Notes: generated by a model not told the origin, from the sequence alone. A stretch of DNA of 64,000 bases from Paracoccus haematequi (GCA_945881965.1 CAMCVS010000006.1:1-64000), one strand, 5' to 3'; numbered from the stretch's first letter, positions 44,309 through 54,365 are shown. A program made the numbers and translations.

Positions 44309-45793
44309 TCAGGCTTTCGCACACCACGCCTGGGCAGCCTCAAAATGCCCGCTGGCCAGACCGGCTGGGGCGATGCTGACGCCCCAGCGCGCCGCGTCGC
44401 CGAACATCATCCCGGTCAGATCGTTGGACGGCAGGTCGATCAGGCAGGGGTCGCCGCCAAAGATGTTGTGGACGCCACGCGCATTGCCCGCGAAAATCCA
44501 GGTCCGCGCCGCGTCCTCGGCCCAGACGCGTTCCAGATTGTTGCGCAGCAGATCGGGCAGTTGCCAGGGCGTCTCAGTATAGACCCGCCGCGCCTGTGCT
44601 TCGAACAGCGCCATATAGCCTTCGCCAAATGGCCAGCGCGTCAGCGGGATGCCGGTCTTGCCTGCCGCGCGGTCCATCGGCGTCAGCCAGTCGGTGGTGG
44701 ACAGTTCGCTGACGGCATTGAACAGTTTCGCCCGCTCATCCTCGCTAAACTCCACCTCGCCCGCACGCAAGCTGGCACCCTTGGCGATCAGGCGCAGCCG
44801 CGCCAGCGTCAGGGCGATGGCCTTGGTCAGGCGTTCGGCCTCGTCCGCGGACATGGTCTTGCGGCACTGGTCCAGATACGTGCGGATGCCGCGTTCCAGC
44901 AACAACAGCCAGCCGCGCGCGGTGACCCAATCGAACGGCAGATACAGGTCCGCCTTGCGCGGATCGGCACGGCGCAGCGCGTTGCGCAGGGGGGTCTGTT
45001 CCATCATCTCGAACACGTCGCTGGCGGTGTAATCCGACTGGCTGTCCGGCACCGCCTCCAGATACCAGCGGGGCAGCGTTGTGTCGGCCCCGAGGTCAGT
45101 CAGCAATTCCAGGGCGTAATTTTCCCAGAACCCGGTCACGGGCACCACGCCGTCGGGGGTCGGGCGGGGTTCCACCGGGCCGGTCACATGCATCATCCAG
45201 CCTGCGCTGTTGTCCGACGCGGCCTCGGCAAAGAACACCAGCCAGCCATCGCGCGGCCCGGTGCCGCCCCATATATTGCGGGGCAGGTCGGCCAGCGCGA
45301 TCTGGGCCACGAACCCGGCAGGCTGGCCATGCACCATGGGCCAGGGCGTGCCAGGGGGCAGATGCGGGATGCCGCCGATCCAGCTTTGCGAGGGGCGCTG
45401 CGGCACTGACACGATTAGCCGCGCGCGGCCCTGATGGTGATCGACCCGTGCGGCACGGACGCGGGCCAGCGCCGCCATCGGCGCCTCGCCAGGGCGCATG
45501 TCATCGTTGGCGCGCACCGCGTCTTCAAAGGTCACATCGGGGCGCGGTGTTGCGACGTGCCGCGCCACGATGCGCCGCGCCCGCGCGACTTTCCAGCGCA
45601 GGATTTGCACCAGCGCGGCGCGCAGCCCCAGCATCGCTGCCCCCACCAACCCCAGCATGATGACGTTCAGCGGGTCGGTAAAGGCGGCGGGCCAGGCGAT
45701 CTCGTCCAGCTTCCACAGGGCACCGACCCAGAGGATGGCGGCAGCAACAGCGACGCCGCCGAAATAGTCCAAGGCGCGGATCAGGGGTAGCAT
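44309..45793 (-). CDS. DUF1963 (YwqG-like) protein with N-terminal membrane anchor
   Basis: A 494-residue protein. Two hydrophobic segments occur at about residues 12-28 and 42-62, so it is membrane-anchored, unlike small soluble YwqG proteins. The DUF1963 core begins near residue 130 (SWIGGIPHLPPGTPWPMVHGQPAGFVAQIALADLP) and ends with GDPCLIDLPSNDLTGMMFGDAARWGVSI. A helical insertion separates the two parts. No activity is known for the family. The start is ATG 45793. Confidence 0.82.
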   Translation of the reverse strand: MLPLIRALDYFGGVAVAAAILWVGALWKLDEIAWPAAFTDPLNVIMLGLVGAAMLGLRAALVQILRWKVARARRIVARHVATPRPDVTFEDAVRANDDMRPGEAPMAALARVRAARVDHHQGRARLIVSVPQRPSQSWIGGIPHLPPGTPWPMVHGQPAGFVAQIALADLPRNIWGGTGPRDGWLVFFAEAASDNSAGWMMHVTGPVEPRPTPDGVVPVTGFWENYALELLTDLGADTTLPRWYLEAVPDSQSDYTASDVFEMMEQTPLRNALRRADPRKADLYLPFDWVTARGWLLLLERGIRTYLDQCRKTMSADEAERLTKAIALTLARLRLIAKGASLRAGEVEFSEDERAKLFNAVSELSTTDWLTPMDRAAGKTGIPLTRWPFGEGYMALFEAQARRVYTETPWQLPDLLRNNLERVWAEDAARTWIFAGNARGVHNIFGGDPCLIDLPSNDLTGMMFGDAARWGVSIAPAGLASGHFEAAQAWCAKA

Positions 45794-45878
45794 CGGGGCC
45801 TCCGGGTCAGATGTGACGCGGGATAGCGCCAGAACGGCGCGGCCTGATGGCACAATCGGGGCGATTTTTGGCAGGCGT

Positions 45879-47105
45879 TTAGCGCAGCGCGGCTTTCATC
45901 GCGGCGGTGGGGAAACAGGTGGGGGCCTGCCCGTTGGCCTCTTGCCAGCGGCCAATCGCGCGGCGGGTCTTGAAGCCTGCCAGCCCGTCCGCCCCGCCCA
46001 CATCATGCCCCATGCGTTCCAGCGCGCGCTGCATCCCCGCCACGTCCGACCGCAACAGCCCGCCGACCTTGCCCCAGCCGCCCGCGAAATCCCCCGCGCC
46101 AAAGGCGATACGATCACCGACATGGCCGACGAACAGCGCGTAAAGGTCAGAGTTGTTATAGGCCTTCAGGACATAGAAATTCGGCGTCACGATGAAGGCT
46201 GGCCCATTGCGCCCGGCGGGCAGCATCAGCGAGCCGGCTTTGCGCAACTCGCGCGCCGGAAACGCCTTGCCGCCCACCCGCGCCACGCCCATCGCCACCC
46301 AATCCGCGATGGGCCGCGCCTGATCCGGGCCTTCCAGCGCGCAGGATACGGCGGCGGGCAGCGAAACTTCGAACCCCCAGTCGCGCGCGCGGTCCCAGCC
46401 GTGATGCGCCAGATAGCCGCCGATGGAGGCCAGCGTATCGGGCACGGACCCCCAGATATCCGCGCGCCCGTCGCCATTGCCGTCGCGCCCATGTTTCAGG
46501 AAATTCGACGGCATGAATTGCGGCTGGCCCAAGGCCCCCGCCCAGCTTGACGTCATCGCGCGGGGGGCGACATGGCCCGCGTCCGCGATCCGCAGCGCGG
46601 CGATCAGTTCATCGGTGAAATAGGCCGCGCGTGTGGACATGAACCCCTTGGTGCCCAGCACGGCAAAGGCGTCATGCGGGATTTTCACCCGGCCATAGCC
46701 TGATTCGCGGCCCCAGATGGCCAGCAGGATGCGCGCGGGCACGCCCGTTTGCCGTTCAGCCGCCGCCAGGGTCGCCGCATGTTGACGCGCCATCTCGCGC
46801 CCGGTGGCGGCGGTGCCCTGCACGGTCTTGGGCGCGAAATAGGCACCGGGATTGCCAAATTCGGCCTGCCGCTGGGCTTTCGCCGCGGGCGCGCCGGGGA
46901 TGACCAGATCGGGCAGGTCCAGCATCAGGCCCACGCCCTGAAACGCGGCGTCAAAGGTGGCGCGGCGGATGCCCTCGGCCTGTGCGCGCGGCCAGACGGT
47001 GGTTTCCAGCCACGTGCGAAACGCCGCTTCGGTCTGGGCGCGCGTCTGTGCGCCCACAGGCAGGGCGGCCAGAACCATCAGCACGGCCAATACGAAACGG
47101 ATCAT
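45879..47105 (-). CDS. Lytic murein transglycosylase (MltB family) with peptidoglycan-binding domain
   Basis: A 408-residue secreted enzyme that cleaves the glycan strand to give 1,6-anhydro ends. A Sec signal peptide at residues 1-19 ends in GAQ. The SLT catalytic Glu is in ILLAIWGRESGYGRVKI, followed by AVLGTKGFMSTRAAYFTDELIAAL and AGALGQPQFMPSNFLKHGRDGNGDGRADIW, typical of MltB. A C-terminal peptidoglycan-binding helical repeat (VAGMQRALERMGHDVGGADGLAGFKTRRAI) ends the protein. The start is ATG 47105. Confidence 0.93.
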   Translation of the reverse strand: MIRFVLAVLMVLAALPVGAQTRAQTEAAFRTWLETTVWPRAQAEGIRRATFDAAFQGVGLMLDLPDLVIPGAPAAKAQRQAEFGNPGAYFAPKTVQGTAATGREMARQHAATLAAAERQTGVPARILLAIWGRESGYGRVKIPHDAFAVLGTKGFMSTRAAYFTDELIAALRIADAGHVAPRAMTSSWAGALGQPQFMPSNFLKHGRDGNGDGRADIWGSVPDTLASIGGYLAHHGWDRARDWGFEVSLPAAVSCALEGPDQARPIADWVAMGVARVGGKAFPARELRKAGSLMLPAGRNGPAFIVTPNFYVLKAYNNSDLYALFVGHVGDRIAFGAGDFAGGWGKVGGLLRSDVAGMQRALERMGHDVGGADGLAGFKTRRAIGRWQEANGQAPTCFPTAAMKAALR

Positions 47106-47155
47106 GCGCAAACCCCGGTTGAACGACCGCAGCCTAGCATGACGCCCGCCCTGCG

Positions 47156-47761
47156 TCAGTCCTGCGGTGGCGTTGCCAGCGCAACATCGCCCACCGCAGC
47201 GCGCCAATGGCGGCGGCAGAGGCTTTCATAGGTCTCGTTGCCGCCGATCTGCACCTGTTCGCCGTCGGTGACCGCGCGCCCGTCCGGCCCCTTGCGCACC
47301 ACCATCGTGGCCTTGCGCCCGCAATGGCAGATCGTGCGCACCTCGCGCATGTCATCCGCAATCGCCAACAGCGCCGCCGACCCCGGAAACAACTGCCCCC
47401 GGAAATCGACGCGCAACCCGTAAGCCATCACCGGCACCTCCAGATCATCGACCACGCGGGCCAGTTGCCAGACCTGATCCGGGGTCAGGAACTGTGCCTC
47501 GTCGATGAACACGCAGGCAACAGGGCCGGCGGCCAGCCTGTCCGCGATCCGCGCCGCCATGTCATCGTAGGGCGCAAAGGTGGCCGCGTCCATGCCGATG
47601 CCGATGCGGCTGGCAATGCGGCCCTCGCCCGCCCGCAGATCCAGCCGCGCGGTCATCAGATAGGGGGTCATGCCCCGCTCGCGATAGTTATGCGCCGCCT
47701 GCAACAGGATCGTCGATTTTCCGGCGTTCATGGTCGAATAGTGAAAATACAGCTTGGCCAT
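47156..47761 (-). CDS. tdk: Thymidine kinase
   Basis: A 201-residue type II thymidine kinase that phosphorylates salvaged thymidine. The P-loop is YSTMNAGKST at residues 8-17, and the Walker B/catalytic region is VFIDEAQFL. The lasso-domain zinc cysteines are in ICHCGRKA with a further Cys in ESLCRRHW. The start is the ATG complementary to 47759-47761. It lies 50 nt upstream of the lytic transglycosylase gene in the same direction. Confidence 0.95.
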   Translation of the reverse strand: MAKLYFHYSTMNAGKSTILLQAAHNYRERGMTPYLMTARLDLRAGEGRIASRIGIGMDAATFAPYDDMAARIADRLAAGPVACVFIDEAQFLTPDQVWQLARVVDDLEVPVMAYGLRVDFRGQLFPGSAALLAIADDMREVRTICHCGRKATMVVRKGPDGRAVTDGEQVQIGGNETYESLCRRHWRAAVGDVALATPPQD

Positions 47762-48160
47762 CTGCGTCCCGGTCTGTCTGTGTCTTGCGCGGTTTCCGAC
47801 GGGCTTATTGCGGTTACGGCGGGGTGAGTCCATCGCACTTGCGCCTTGATTCCGCGCTATCTGCAACTCAGCGCTGCCTGCTGGTTGAGCGTTCGCGTCG
47901 CTGTTGCCGCTTTTTCGGGCGTCCGATGCGATGATGCCCCTCCCGCATATCTTATGCCGCATCGCGGCATTGCTGCGCGCGCGGGGGCTGGGTCTAGTCG
48001 GATCAAGCAGGCGAAAATCTGCGATGGGGATGTGCAGAGGCGGCCGCGACGTGGAAATCCGCCACCCCTGCACGAGGTGCAACAAACGCTGCCATGTGCA
48101 GATAGGTGTTTCCCGCTGCCGGGAAAAGACCCGTCGCGCATGGCCATCTGAGAGGGTGAC
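47762..48160. promoter_or_regulatory. Divergent tdk/urtA region with leader hairpins
   Basis: A 399-bp gene-free stretch between tdk and urtA. No coding sequence was supported here. Stem-loops near urtA are TGCAC-GAG-GTGCA at 48069-48081 and TTTCCCG-CTGC-CGGGAAA at 48109-48126, the latter extended by GGT (48105-48107) and ACC (48129-48131). The second ends about 30 nt before the urtA ATG, so it would lie in the mRNA leader. A palindrome ATGCCG-N5-CGGCAT occurs at 47954-47970. No confident sigma-54 or NtrC site was found. Confidence 0.45.
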
Positions 48161-49435
48161 ATGAAGAATATTACTACACTATTGACAGCCGGGGCTCTTG
48201 CGCTCGCCGCAGGGGCCGCCATGGCGCAGGACACGATCAAGGTCGGCGTACTGCATTCGTTGTCGGGCACGATGGCGATTTCGGAAACCACGCTGAAAGA
48301 CACGATGCTGATGCTGATCGCCGAACAGAACGCCAAGGGCGGCGTTTTGGGCAAGCAGATCGAAGCCGTGGTGGTTGACCCCGCATCCGATTGGCCGCTG
48401 TTCGCCGAAAAGGCGCGCGAATTGCTGACCGTGTCGAATGTCGATGTGATGTTCGGCTGCTGGACATCCGTGTCGCGCAAATCCGTGCTGCCGGTGATCG
48501 AGGAACTGAACGGCCTCTTGTTCTATCCCGTGCAATACGAAGGCGAGGAATCGTCGAAAAACGTGTTCTACACCGGCGCTGCCCCGAACCAGCAGGCGAT
48601 TCCGGCCACGGATTATTTCCTGGATGAACTGGGCGTGCAGAAATTTGCGCTGTTGGGCACAGATTACGTCTATCCGCGCACCACGAACAATATTCTGGAA
48701 AGCTATCTGATTTCCAAGGGCATCCCGAAATCGGATATCTTCGTGAATTACACGCCGTTCGGGCATAGCGATTGGTCCAAGATCGTGGCCGACGTGGTGG
48801 CACTTGGCGCGGATGGCAAGAAGGTCGGCGTGATTTCCACCATCAACGGCGATGCCAATATCGGCTTCTACAAGGAATTGGCGGCGGCGGGCATTTCGGC
48901 GGATGACATCCCCGTTGTCGCGTTCTCGGTTGGCGAAGAGGAATTGTCGGGTCTGGATACCTCGAACCTCGTCGGGCACCTGGCAGCGTGGAACTATTTC
49001 CAGACGGCGGATGCGCCGGTCAATGCCGAATTCATCGCCAAGTGGAAAGCCTTTGCCGGTGAAAAGCGCGTGACCAATGACCCGATGGAGGCGCATGTGA
49101 TCGGCTTCAACATGTGGGTGCAGGCTGTGACCAAGGCCGGCACCACCGATGTCGATGCCGTGCGCACCGCAATGTATGGCCTCGAAGTGCCGAACTTGAC
49201 CGGCGGCGTGGCCAAGATGCTGCCGAACCATCACCTGACCAAGCCGGTGCTGATCGGTGAAATCCGCGCCGATGGCCAGTTCGACATCATCAGCCAAACC
49301 GAACCGGTTCCCGGCGATGCCTGGACCGATTTCCTGCCCGAATCGGCGGTGCTGGAAGCCGATTGGCCGGGTCTGGGATGTGGCATGTACAATTCCGCCA
49401 CCAAGACCTGCGTGCAGTTGAAATCGAACTATTGA
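48161..49435 (+). CDS. urtA: Urea ABC transporter substrate-binding protein UrtA
   Basis: A 424-residue periplasmic binding protein for urea uptake. The signal peptide at residues 1-22 ends AMAQ. The mature part opens DTIKVGVLHSLSGTMAISETTLKD and includes MFGCWTSVSRKSVLPVIEE, FYPVQYEGEESSKNVFYTGAAPNQQ and GTDYVYPRTTN, all UrtA signatures within the branched-chain amino acid-type binding family. The start is ATG 48161 with GAGAGGG upstream. It heads the urtABCDE operon. Confidence 0.96.
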   Translation: MKNITTLLTAGALALAAGAAMAQDTIKVGVLHSLSGTMAISETTLKDTMLMLIAEQNAKGGVLGKQIEAVVVDPASDWPLFAEKARELLTVSNVDVMFGCWTSVSRKSVLPVIEELNGLLFYPVQYEGEESSKNVFYTGAAPNQQAIPATDYFLDELGVQKFALLGTDYVYPRTTNNILESYLISKGIPKSDIFVNYTPFGHSDWSKIVADVVALGADGKKVGVISTINGDANIGFYKELAAAGISADDIPVVAFSVGEEELSGLDTSNLVGHLAAWNYFQTADAPVNAEFIAKWKAFAGEKRVTNDPMEAHVIGFNMWVQAVTKAGTTDVDAVRTAMYGLEVPNLTGGVAKMLPNHHLTKPVLIGEIRADGQFDIISQTEPVPGDAWTDFLPESAVLEADWPGLGCGMYNSATKTCVQLKSNY

Positions 49436-49444
49436 CGCCAATCG

Positions 49445-49470
49445 CGGGCGGGGGGGTGTCCCTCCGCCCG
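49445..49470 (+). terminator. Strong stem-loop between urtA and urtB
   Basis: Positions 49445-49455 pair with 49460-49470 as an 11-bp stem (one G-T pair) closed by a GTGT loop. It starts 9 nt after the urtA stop and ends 26 nt before the urtB ATG. No T-run follows. It probably protects the urtA 3' end and lets less transcript reach urtBCDE, a common way to make more binding protein than permease. Confidence 0.55.
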
Positions 49471-49496
49471 TCGTGCAATTATCAAAGGCTGGCCCG

Positions 49497-51443
49497 ATGC
49501 CCCGCGTTTTTGCCGCGCTTGTTGCGGCCCTGATCCTGCTGACCCCGCTGGCCGCGCTGGCACAGGACGCCGCGCGCATCCTTGGCGATAACCGCGCGCT
49601 GGTGGAACGCGCGTCGCGGACCACGATCGGCCCGGTGATTGACGCGCTCGCCGCGTCGGGTGACCCGGTGGTGGCCGAGGTGCTGGCGGCCTGGGCCGAC
49701 AAGGGGCTGGGGGTGCGCAAGGCGGATGGCGCGTTTTTCCTCATAGCGCCCACGGCGGCGGGCTGGGACTTGCGCGGGCTGGATGGCCGCGCGGCGGGAC
49801 CAACCGCCAAGGCCGACATCACCGACCTGAAGCCCAATGCCGGGGTGCGCGCCCTGATCCAATCGGCGCTGGTGCGGTTCCAACTGACCGATCCCGACTC
49901 TGCGCGCCGCATCGCGGCGCTGGACGCCATCGCGCGCGATGGCGCGCCCGAACACCTCGCGCCGCTGCGCGGCGCAATCGCAGATGAACCCGATCCGGTG
50001 ATCGCCGCGCGCAAGGCGCGTCTGGAACGCCTGCTGACGCTGCGCTTTGACCCCGACACTGCCACGCGCGCGGCGGCCATCGCCGCCTTCGGCGGCGATA
50101 CCGGGCTGGATCTGCGCGCCGCGTTGAACCCGCTGGTGGCCACGCGCCGCGTGGCCCTGCCCAAGGGGGCCGATGTCGCGGGCAATCTTGCCCGTGACCT
50201 GCGGCCGGGACGCGACCTGACCGAGGTCGAAGCCTATGACCTGCTGGTCAGCGCGGGGCTTGCCCCCGCGCGGCTGGACGCAGCGGGGCTGAAAGCGGCG
50301 CTTGCGGCGCATATCGTGGATGGGGCCGTGGGGGGCGTGCCGCTGGCCGCGCTGTCCGATCCCCGCGAACGCGAACGCGCCTATACCGCGCTGGAAACCG
50401 CGGGGACCGTGCCCACGGCGGCCACCGATGCCGAGGTGACCGCCGCAGTTGCCGCCCACCGCTTTGTCGAACTTTACGCCGAGCCCGACCCGGCGGTGAC
50501 CTCGGCGGCGGCGGCGGCGCTGGACCGAATCGCCCTGACCGTCGGCGCGATGCAGGCCGCCGACCTCGCGCTGGACGCGCTGTCGCTGGCGTCGATCTAT
50601 TTCCTCGCGGCCATCGGGCTGGCCATCACCTTTGGCGTCATGGGCGTGATCAACATGGCGCATGGCGAATTCATCATGATGGGCGCCTATACCGGCTATG
50701 TCGTGCAACTGTTCGTGCCCGACTACACGCTGTCGATCCTCATCGCGCTGCCGCTGGCCTTTGCGGTGACCTTCGGCGCGGGCGTCGCGATGGAACGGCT
50801 GGTGATCCGGCATCTGTACAAGCGCCCGCTGGAAACGCTGCTGGCGACATTCGGGATTTCCATCGCGCTGCAACAACTGGCCAAGACGATCTTTGGCACG
50901 CAGGCCCGCCCGCTGACCGCGCCCGCCTGGCTGGACGGGGCCTGGGTGCTGAATGACGTGGTGTCGATCAGCTATATCCGCATCGCGATCTTTGTGCTCG
51001 CGCTGATCTTCCTCGCGTTCTTTTTGTGGCTGATGAACCGCACCAAGCTGGGCCTGCAAGTGCGCGCGGTGACGCAAAACCCCGCCATGGCCGGGTCGAT
51101 GGGCATCAATCCCGACCGGATCAACATGCTGACCTTTGGCCTTGGGTCCGGCATCGCGGGCATCGCGGGCGTCGCCATCGGCCTGTTTGCACAGGTCACA
51201 TCGGAAATCGGGCAGGCCTATATCGTGCAATCCTTCATGACCGTGGTGGTCGGCGGGGTCGGCAATATCTGGGGCACGCTGGCGGGTGCGGTGATGATCG
51301 GCGGCCTGCAAAAGGGGATCGAGTTCCTGAACCCGTCCAACACGCTGGCGGCGCAGACCTACATGATCCTGTTCATCATCCTGTTCATTCAATTCCGGCC
51401 GCGCGGCATCATCGCGCTGCGGGGCCGTGCGGCGGGGGATTGA
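49497..51443 (+). CDS. urtB: Urea ABC transporter permease UrtB (long form)
   Basis: A 648-residue permease. A signal-like N-terminus (residues 1-22, ending ALAQ) precedes a roughly 330-residue helical, Ala-rich domain probably exposed to the periplasm. The LivH-type permease core begins near residue 370 (DALSLASIYFLAAIGLAITFGVMGVINMAHGEFIMMGAYTGY) and runs to the end, with about eight helices. The long N-terminal extension is typical of UrtB and absent from LivH. The start is ATG 49497; a GTG at 49473 is less likely. Confidence 0.95.
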   Translation: MPRVFAALVAALILLTPLAALAQDAARILGDNRALVERASRTTIGPVIDALAASGDPVVAEVLAAWADKGLGVRKADGAFFLIAPTAAGWDLRGLDGRAAGPTAKADITDLKPNAGVRALIQSALVRFQLTDPDSARRIAALDAIARDGAPEHLAPLRGAIADEPDPVIAARKARLERLLTLRFDPDTATRAAAIAAFGGDTGLDLRAALNPLVATRRVALPKGADVAGNLARDLRPGRDLTEVEAYDLLVSAGLAPARLDAAGLKAALAAHIVDGAVGGVPLAALSDPRERERAYTALETAGTVPTAATDAEVTAAVAAHRFVELYAEPDPAVTSAAAAALDRIALTVGAMQAADLALDALSLASIYFLAAIGLAITFGVMGVINMAHGEFIMMGAYTGYVVQLFVPDYTLSILIALPLAFAVTFGAGVAMERLVIRHLYKRPLETLLATFGISIALQQLAKTIFGTQARPLTAPAWLDGAWVLNDVVSISYIRIAIFVLALIFLAFFLWLMNRTKLGLQVRAVTQNPAMAGSMGINPDRINMLTFGLGSGIAGIAGVAIGLFAQVTSEIGQAYIVQSFMTVVVGGVGNIWGTLAGAVMIGGLQKGIEFLNPSNTLAAQTYMILFIILFIQFRPRGIIALRGRAAGD

Positions 51444-51446
51444 TCC

Positions 51447-52676
51447 ATGACACGTGCTTTCCTGATGCGTAACCCGTCGGTGCTGTGGTTCCTGCTGGCG
51501 CTGTCGTTGTTCACGTTGGCCGTTACCCTGCTGTCCGAGGCGGGGATGGGCGTCTTGTCCACGTCTTTCGTCAAGACGCTGGGCAAGACGCTGTGCCTGT
51601 GTCTGGTAGCCTTGGCGATGGACCTGATCTGGGGCTATGCCGGGATACTCAGTTTGGGCCACATGGCGTTCTTTGCGCTGGGTGGCTATCTGATCGGCAT
51701 GTGGCTGATGTATGCCCGGACCGAGGAAATCGTTGTCGCCGCGCTGTCCTCCGGCCCCTTGCCCGCGACGCCCGATGAAATCCGCCAAGGCATCGCCACG
51801 CAGATTTTCGGCGTGGTCGGCGCATCCGACATGCCCGCGATCTGGGCGCAGGCCCATTCGCTGCCCGCGCAACTGGCGCTTGTTCTGATCGTGCCGGGGG
51901 CGCTGGCCGGGATATTCGGCTGGCTGGCGTTCCGGTCCCGCGTGACGGGGGTGTATCTGTCGATCCTGACGCAGGCGATGACCTTGGCCCTCGCGCTGTA
52001 TCTGTTCCAGAACGATAGCGGGTTGCGCGGCAATAACGGATTGTCGGGCTTGCAGAACATCCCTGGCCTGGACGGTGTGCCGCAGGAAACGGTGTCGCTG
52101 TGGTTCTTCTGGGCCTCGGCCTTGGCGCTCGGCCTCGCCTATGTCGTGCTGTCGCATGTGGTGTCAGGCAAGTTCGGGTCGGTGATCCGCGCGATCCGCG
52201 ATGACGAGGCGCGGGTGCGGTTCCTTGGCTATTCGGTCGAGGGTTACAAGCTGTTCGTGTTCACTCTGACGGCGATGATCGCGGCTGTCGCGGGGGCGCT
52301 GTATTACCCGCAGGCGGGGATCATCAACCCCGCCGAACTGGCCCCTATCGCGTCGATCTATCTGGCGGTCTGGGTCGCTATCGGCGGGCGCGGGCGGCTG
52401 TATGGCGCGGTGATCGGCGCGGCCTTTGTGTCGCTGTTGTCGTCGTGGTTCACCGGGGGGCGCGCGCCGTCGGTCAACCTGGGCTTTTACACCGTGAATT
52501 GGGTCGATTGGTGGCTGGTGCTGCTGGGCCTGTCCTTTGTGCTGGTCACGCTGTATGCGCCCAAGGGGCTGTCGGGGCTGATCGACGCGGCCCAAGGCCT
52601 GCGCGTGCCGGATCGCAAGGGCGCGGCACTTGGCCCCGATGATGGCGCCCTGATGGAACAGGAGGGGCGGGAATGA
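51447..52676 (+). CDS. urtC: Urea ABC transporter permease UrtC
   Basis: A 409-residue LivM-type permease with about ten helices, the second membrane subunit of the urea importer. Recognisable segments are DLIWGYAGILSLGHMAFFALGGYLIGMWLMY and RGNNGLSGLQNIPGL. A basic loop (VIRAIRDDEARVRFLGYSVEGYKLFVFTL) forms the contact helix for the ATPases. It begins 3 nt after urtB and overlaps urtD by 4 nt. Confidence 0.95.
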   Translation: MTRAFLMRNPSVLWFLLALSLFTLAVTLLSEAGMGVLSTSFVKTLGKTLCLCLVALAMDLIWGYAGILSLGHMAFFALGGYLIGMWLMYARTEEIVVAALSSGPLPATPDEIRQGIATQIFGVVGASDMPAIWAQAHSLPAQLALVLIVPGALAGIFGWLAFRSRVTGVYLSILTQAMTLALALYLFQNDSGLRGNNGLSGLQNIPGLDGVPQETVSLWFFWASALALGLAYVVLSHVVSGKFGSVIRAIRDDEARVRFLGYSVEGYKLFVFTLTAMIAAVAGALYYPQAGIINPAELAPIASIYLAVWVAIGGRGRLYGAVIGAAFVSLLSSWFTGGRAPSVNLGFYTVNWVDWWLVLLGLSFVLVTLYAPKGLSGLIDAAQGLRVPDRKGAALGPDDGALMEQEGRE

Positions 52677-53416
52677 GTTCGCTGCTGGAAGTATCCGGCG
52701 TATCGGTCAGTTTCGACGGCTTTCGCGCCATCAACAACCTGTCCTTCGCCATCGGCCCCGCCGAATTGCGCGCCGTCATTGGCCCCAATGGGGCGGGCAA
52801 GACCACCTTCATGGATATCGTCACCGGCAAGACGCGCCCGCACGAAGGCCGCGTTTTGTGGGGCGATCCGCCGGTGTCGCTGCTCAAGATGACCGAGGCG
52901 CAGATCGCCCGGGCGGGTGTGGGCCGCAAATTCCAGCGCCCCACCGTGTTCGAGGATCAGACAGTGGACGAGAACCTGACAATGGCGCTGAAGGCCCCGC
53001 GCAATCCCTTTGCCGTGCTGCGCTGGCGGCGCGCGCAAGCGGATGCGGATCGGGTCGCTGCACTGGCTGTCGAAGTGGGCTTGGGCGATCAGTTGCCGCG
53101 CAAGGCCGGCGAACTCAGCCACGGGCAAAAGCAATGGCTGGAAATCGGGATGCTTTTGGCACAGGAACCCCGCCTGCTGTTGGTCGATGAGCCCGCCGCG
53201 GGCATGACGCTGGCAGAACGCGAACATACCACGCGGCTGCTGGTCGATCTGGCGAAAACGCGCGCCGTGGTCGTGGTGGAACATGACATGGAATTCGTGC
53301 GCCGCCTGAACTGCAAGGTGACGGTGCTGCACGAAGGGTCGGTGCTGGCCGAAGGGTCGCTGGACCACGTGACGAAAAACCCCGCCGTGATCGACGTTTA
53401 TCTGGGGAGGGGCTGA
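52673..53416 (+). CDS. urtD: Urea ABC transporter ATP-binding protein UrtD
   Basis: A 247-residue ATPase of the LivG type. Walker A is GPNGAGKTT at residues 37-45. The Q-loop region has [19 protein letters not shown], the signature is [16 protein letters not shown] and Walker B is [12 protein letters not shown]. The signature and the short FDGF-AINNL opening fit UrtD. The ATG overlaps the urtC stop by 4 nt; urtE follows after 1 nt. Confidence 0.95.
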   Translation: MSSLLEVSGVSVSFDGFRAINNLSFAIGPAELRAVIGPNGAGKTTFMDIVTGKTRPHEGRVLWGDPPVSLLKMTEAQIARAGVGRKFQRPTVFEDQTVDENLTMALKAPRNPFAVLRWRRAQADADRVAALAVEVGLGDQLPRKAGELSHGQKQWLEIGMLLAQEPRLLLVDEPAAGMTLAEREHTTRLLVDLAKTRAVVVVEHDMEFVRRLNCKVTVLHEGSVLAEGSLDHVTKNPAVIDVYLGRG

Positions 53417-53417
53417 G

Positions 53418-54113
53418 ATGTTATCGGTCAAGGGCCTGACCCTGCATTACGGGTCCAGCCAGATCCTGCATGGCATCGACATGGTGGCCGAGGCGGGGCA
53501 GGTGACCTGCGTGATGGGCACCAATGGCGTGGGCAAGACATCGCTGCTGAAGGCCTTGGCAGGCACGCATAAACGATCTAGCGGCACGGTGGCGATTGGC
53601 GGCACCGCTTTGCCGGTGCTGCCCGCGCATGCAATGGCCGCCCACGGCGTCGCCGTTGTGCCGCAGGGACGGATGATATTCCCGCTGTTGACGGTAACGG
53701 AAAACTTGGCAACCGCATTCGCCCTGCTGCCGAAATCCGACCACCGCATCCCCGATGAAATCTATGACCTGTTCCCGGTGCTGCGCGACATGGGCCACCG
53801 GCGCGGCGGCGATCTGTCGGGCGGGCAGCAACAGCAACTTGCCATCGCCCGCGCCATGATCATGCGCCCGCGCGTCTTGCTGCTGGACGAGCCGACCGAA
53901 GGCATCCAGCCCAACATCATCCAGCAGATCGGCCGCGTCATCGCATACCTGCGCGACCGGGGCGACATGGCGATCATTCTGGTGGAACAGTATTTCGACT
54001 TTGCCTATGGGTTGGCCGACCGGTTCTATGTGCTCAAACGTGGCGCGGTGGCGCTGGCGGGTGACAAGGCCGCACTGTCCCGCGAGGTGCTGCGGCAGAC
54101 GGTGTCAGTCTAG
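53418..54113 (+). CDS. urtE: Urea ABC transporter ATP-binding protein UrtE
   Basis: A 231-residue ATPase of the LivF type. Walker A is GTNGVGKTS at residues 34-42, the signature is [16 protein letters not shown] and Walker B is [20 protein letters not shown], the last being a UrtE hallmark. It closes the urtABCDE operon. No urease structural or accessory gene follows in the window, so urea use must depend on genes elsewhere. Confidence 0.95.
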   Translation: MLSVKGLTLHYGSSQILHGIDMVAEAGQVTCVMGTNGVGKTSLLKALAGTHKRSSGTVAIGGTALPVLPAHAMAAHGVAVVPQGRMIFPLLTVTENLATAFALLPKSDHRIPDEIYDLFPVLRDMGHRRGGDLSGGQQQQLAIARAMIMRPRVLLLDEPTEGIQPNIIQQIGRVIAYLRDRGDMAIILVEQYFDFAYGLADRFYVLKRGAVALAGDKAALSREVLRQTVSV

Positions 54114-54365
54114 GGGCATGACGGGTGCAGGGACGGTTCCGGCGCGCGTGGGTTTGCCGCGAAACCGACCCGGGGGAGCGACCACTGAAACCGATGTTCC
54201 AACCCCAACTGACGCCGAAAACCCTGATCCATGTCAGGATCGGCCATAGCCGGATGCACAGATCGCAGGGCGAAAACGGTCATGTTTCGGCAGGTTTAAC
54301 CGTCAACGGCACGTGATTTTTCGGTCGGCATACATAAACATCCGTTGTGTATCCAGCCGGTTTGA

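Noticed and set aside
48069-48131. Guanidine-II (mini-ykkC) riboswitch before urtA
   Set aside because: There are two hairpins, but neither has the required ACGR loop closed by a C-G pair; their loops are GAG and CTGC.
49482-52157. Long minus-strand open frame across urtB-urtC
   Set aside because: The plus strand encodes clear UrtB and UrtC. The reverse frame gives a low-complexity His/Arg/Gln-rich product typical of antisense shadows.
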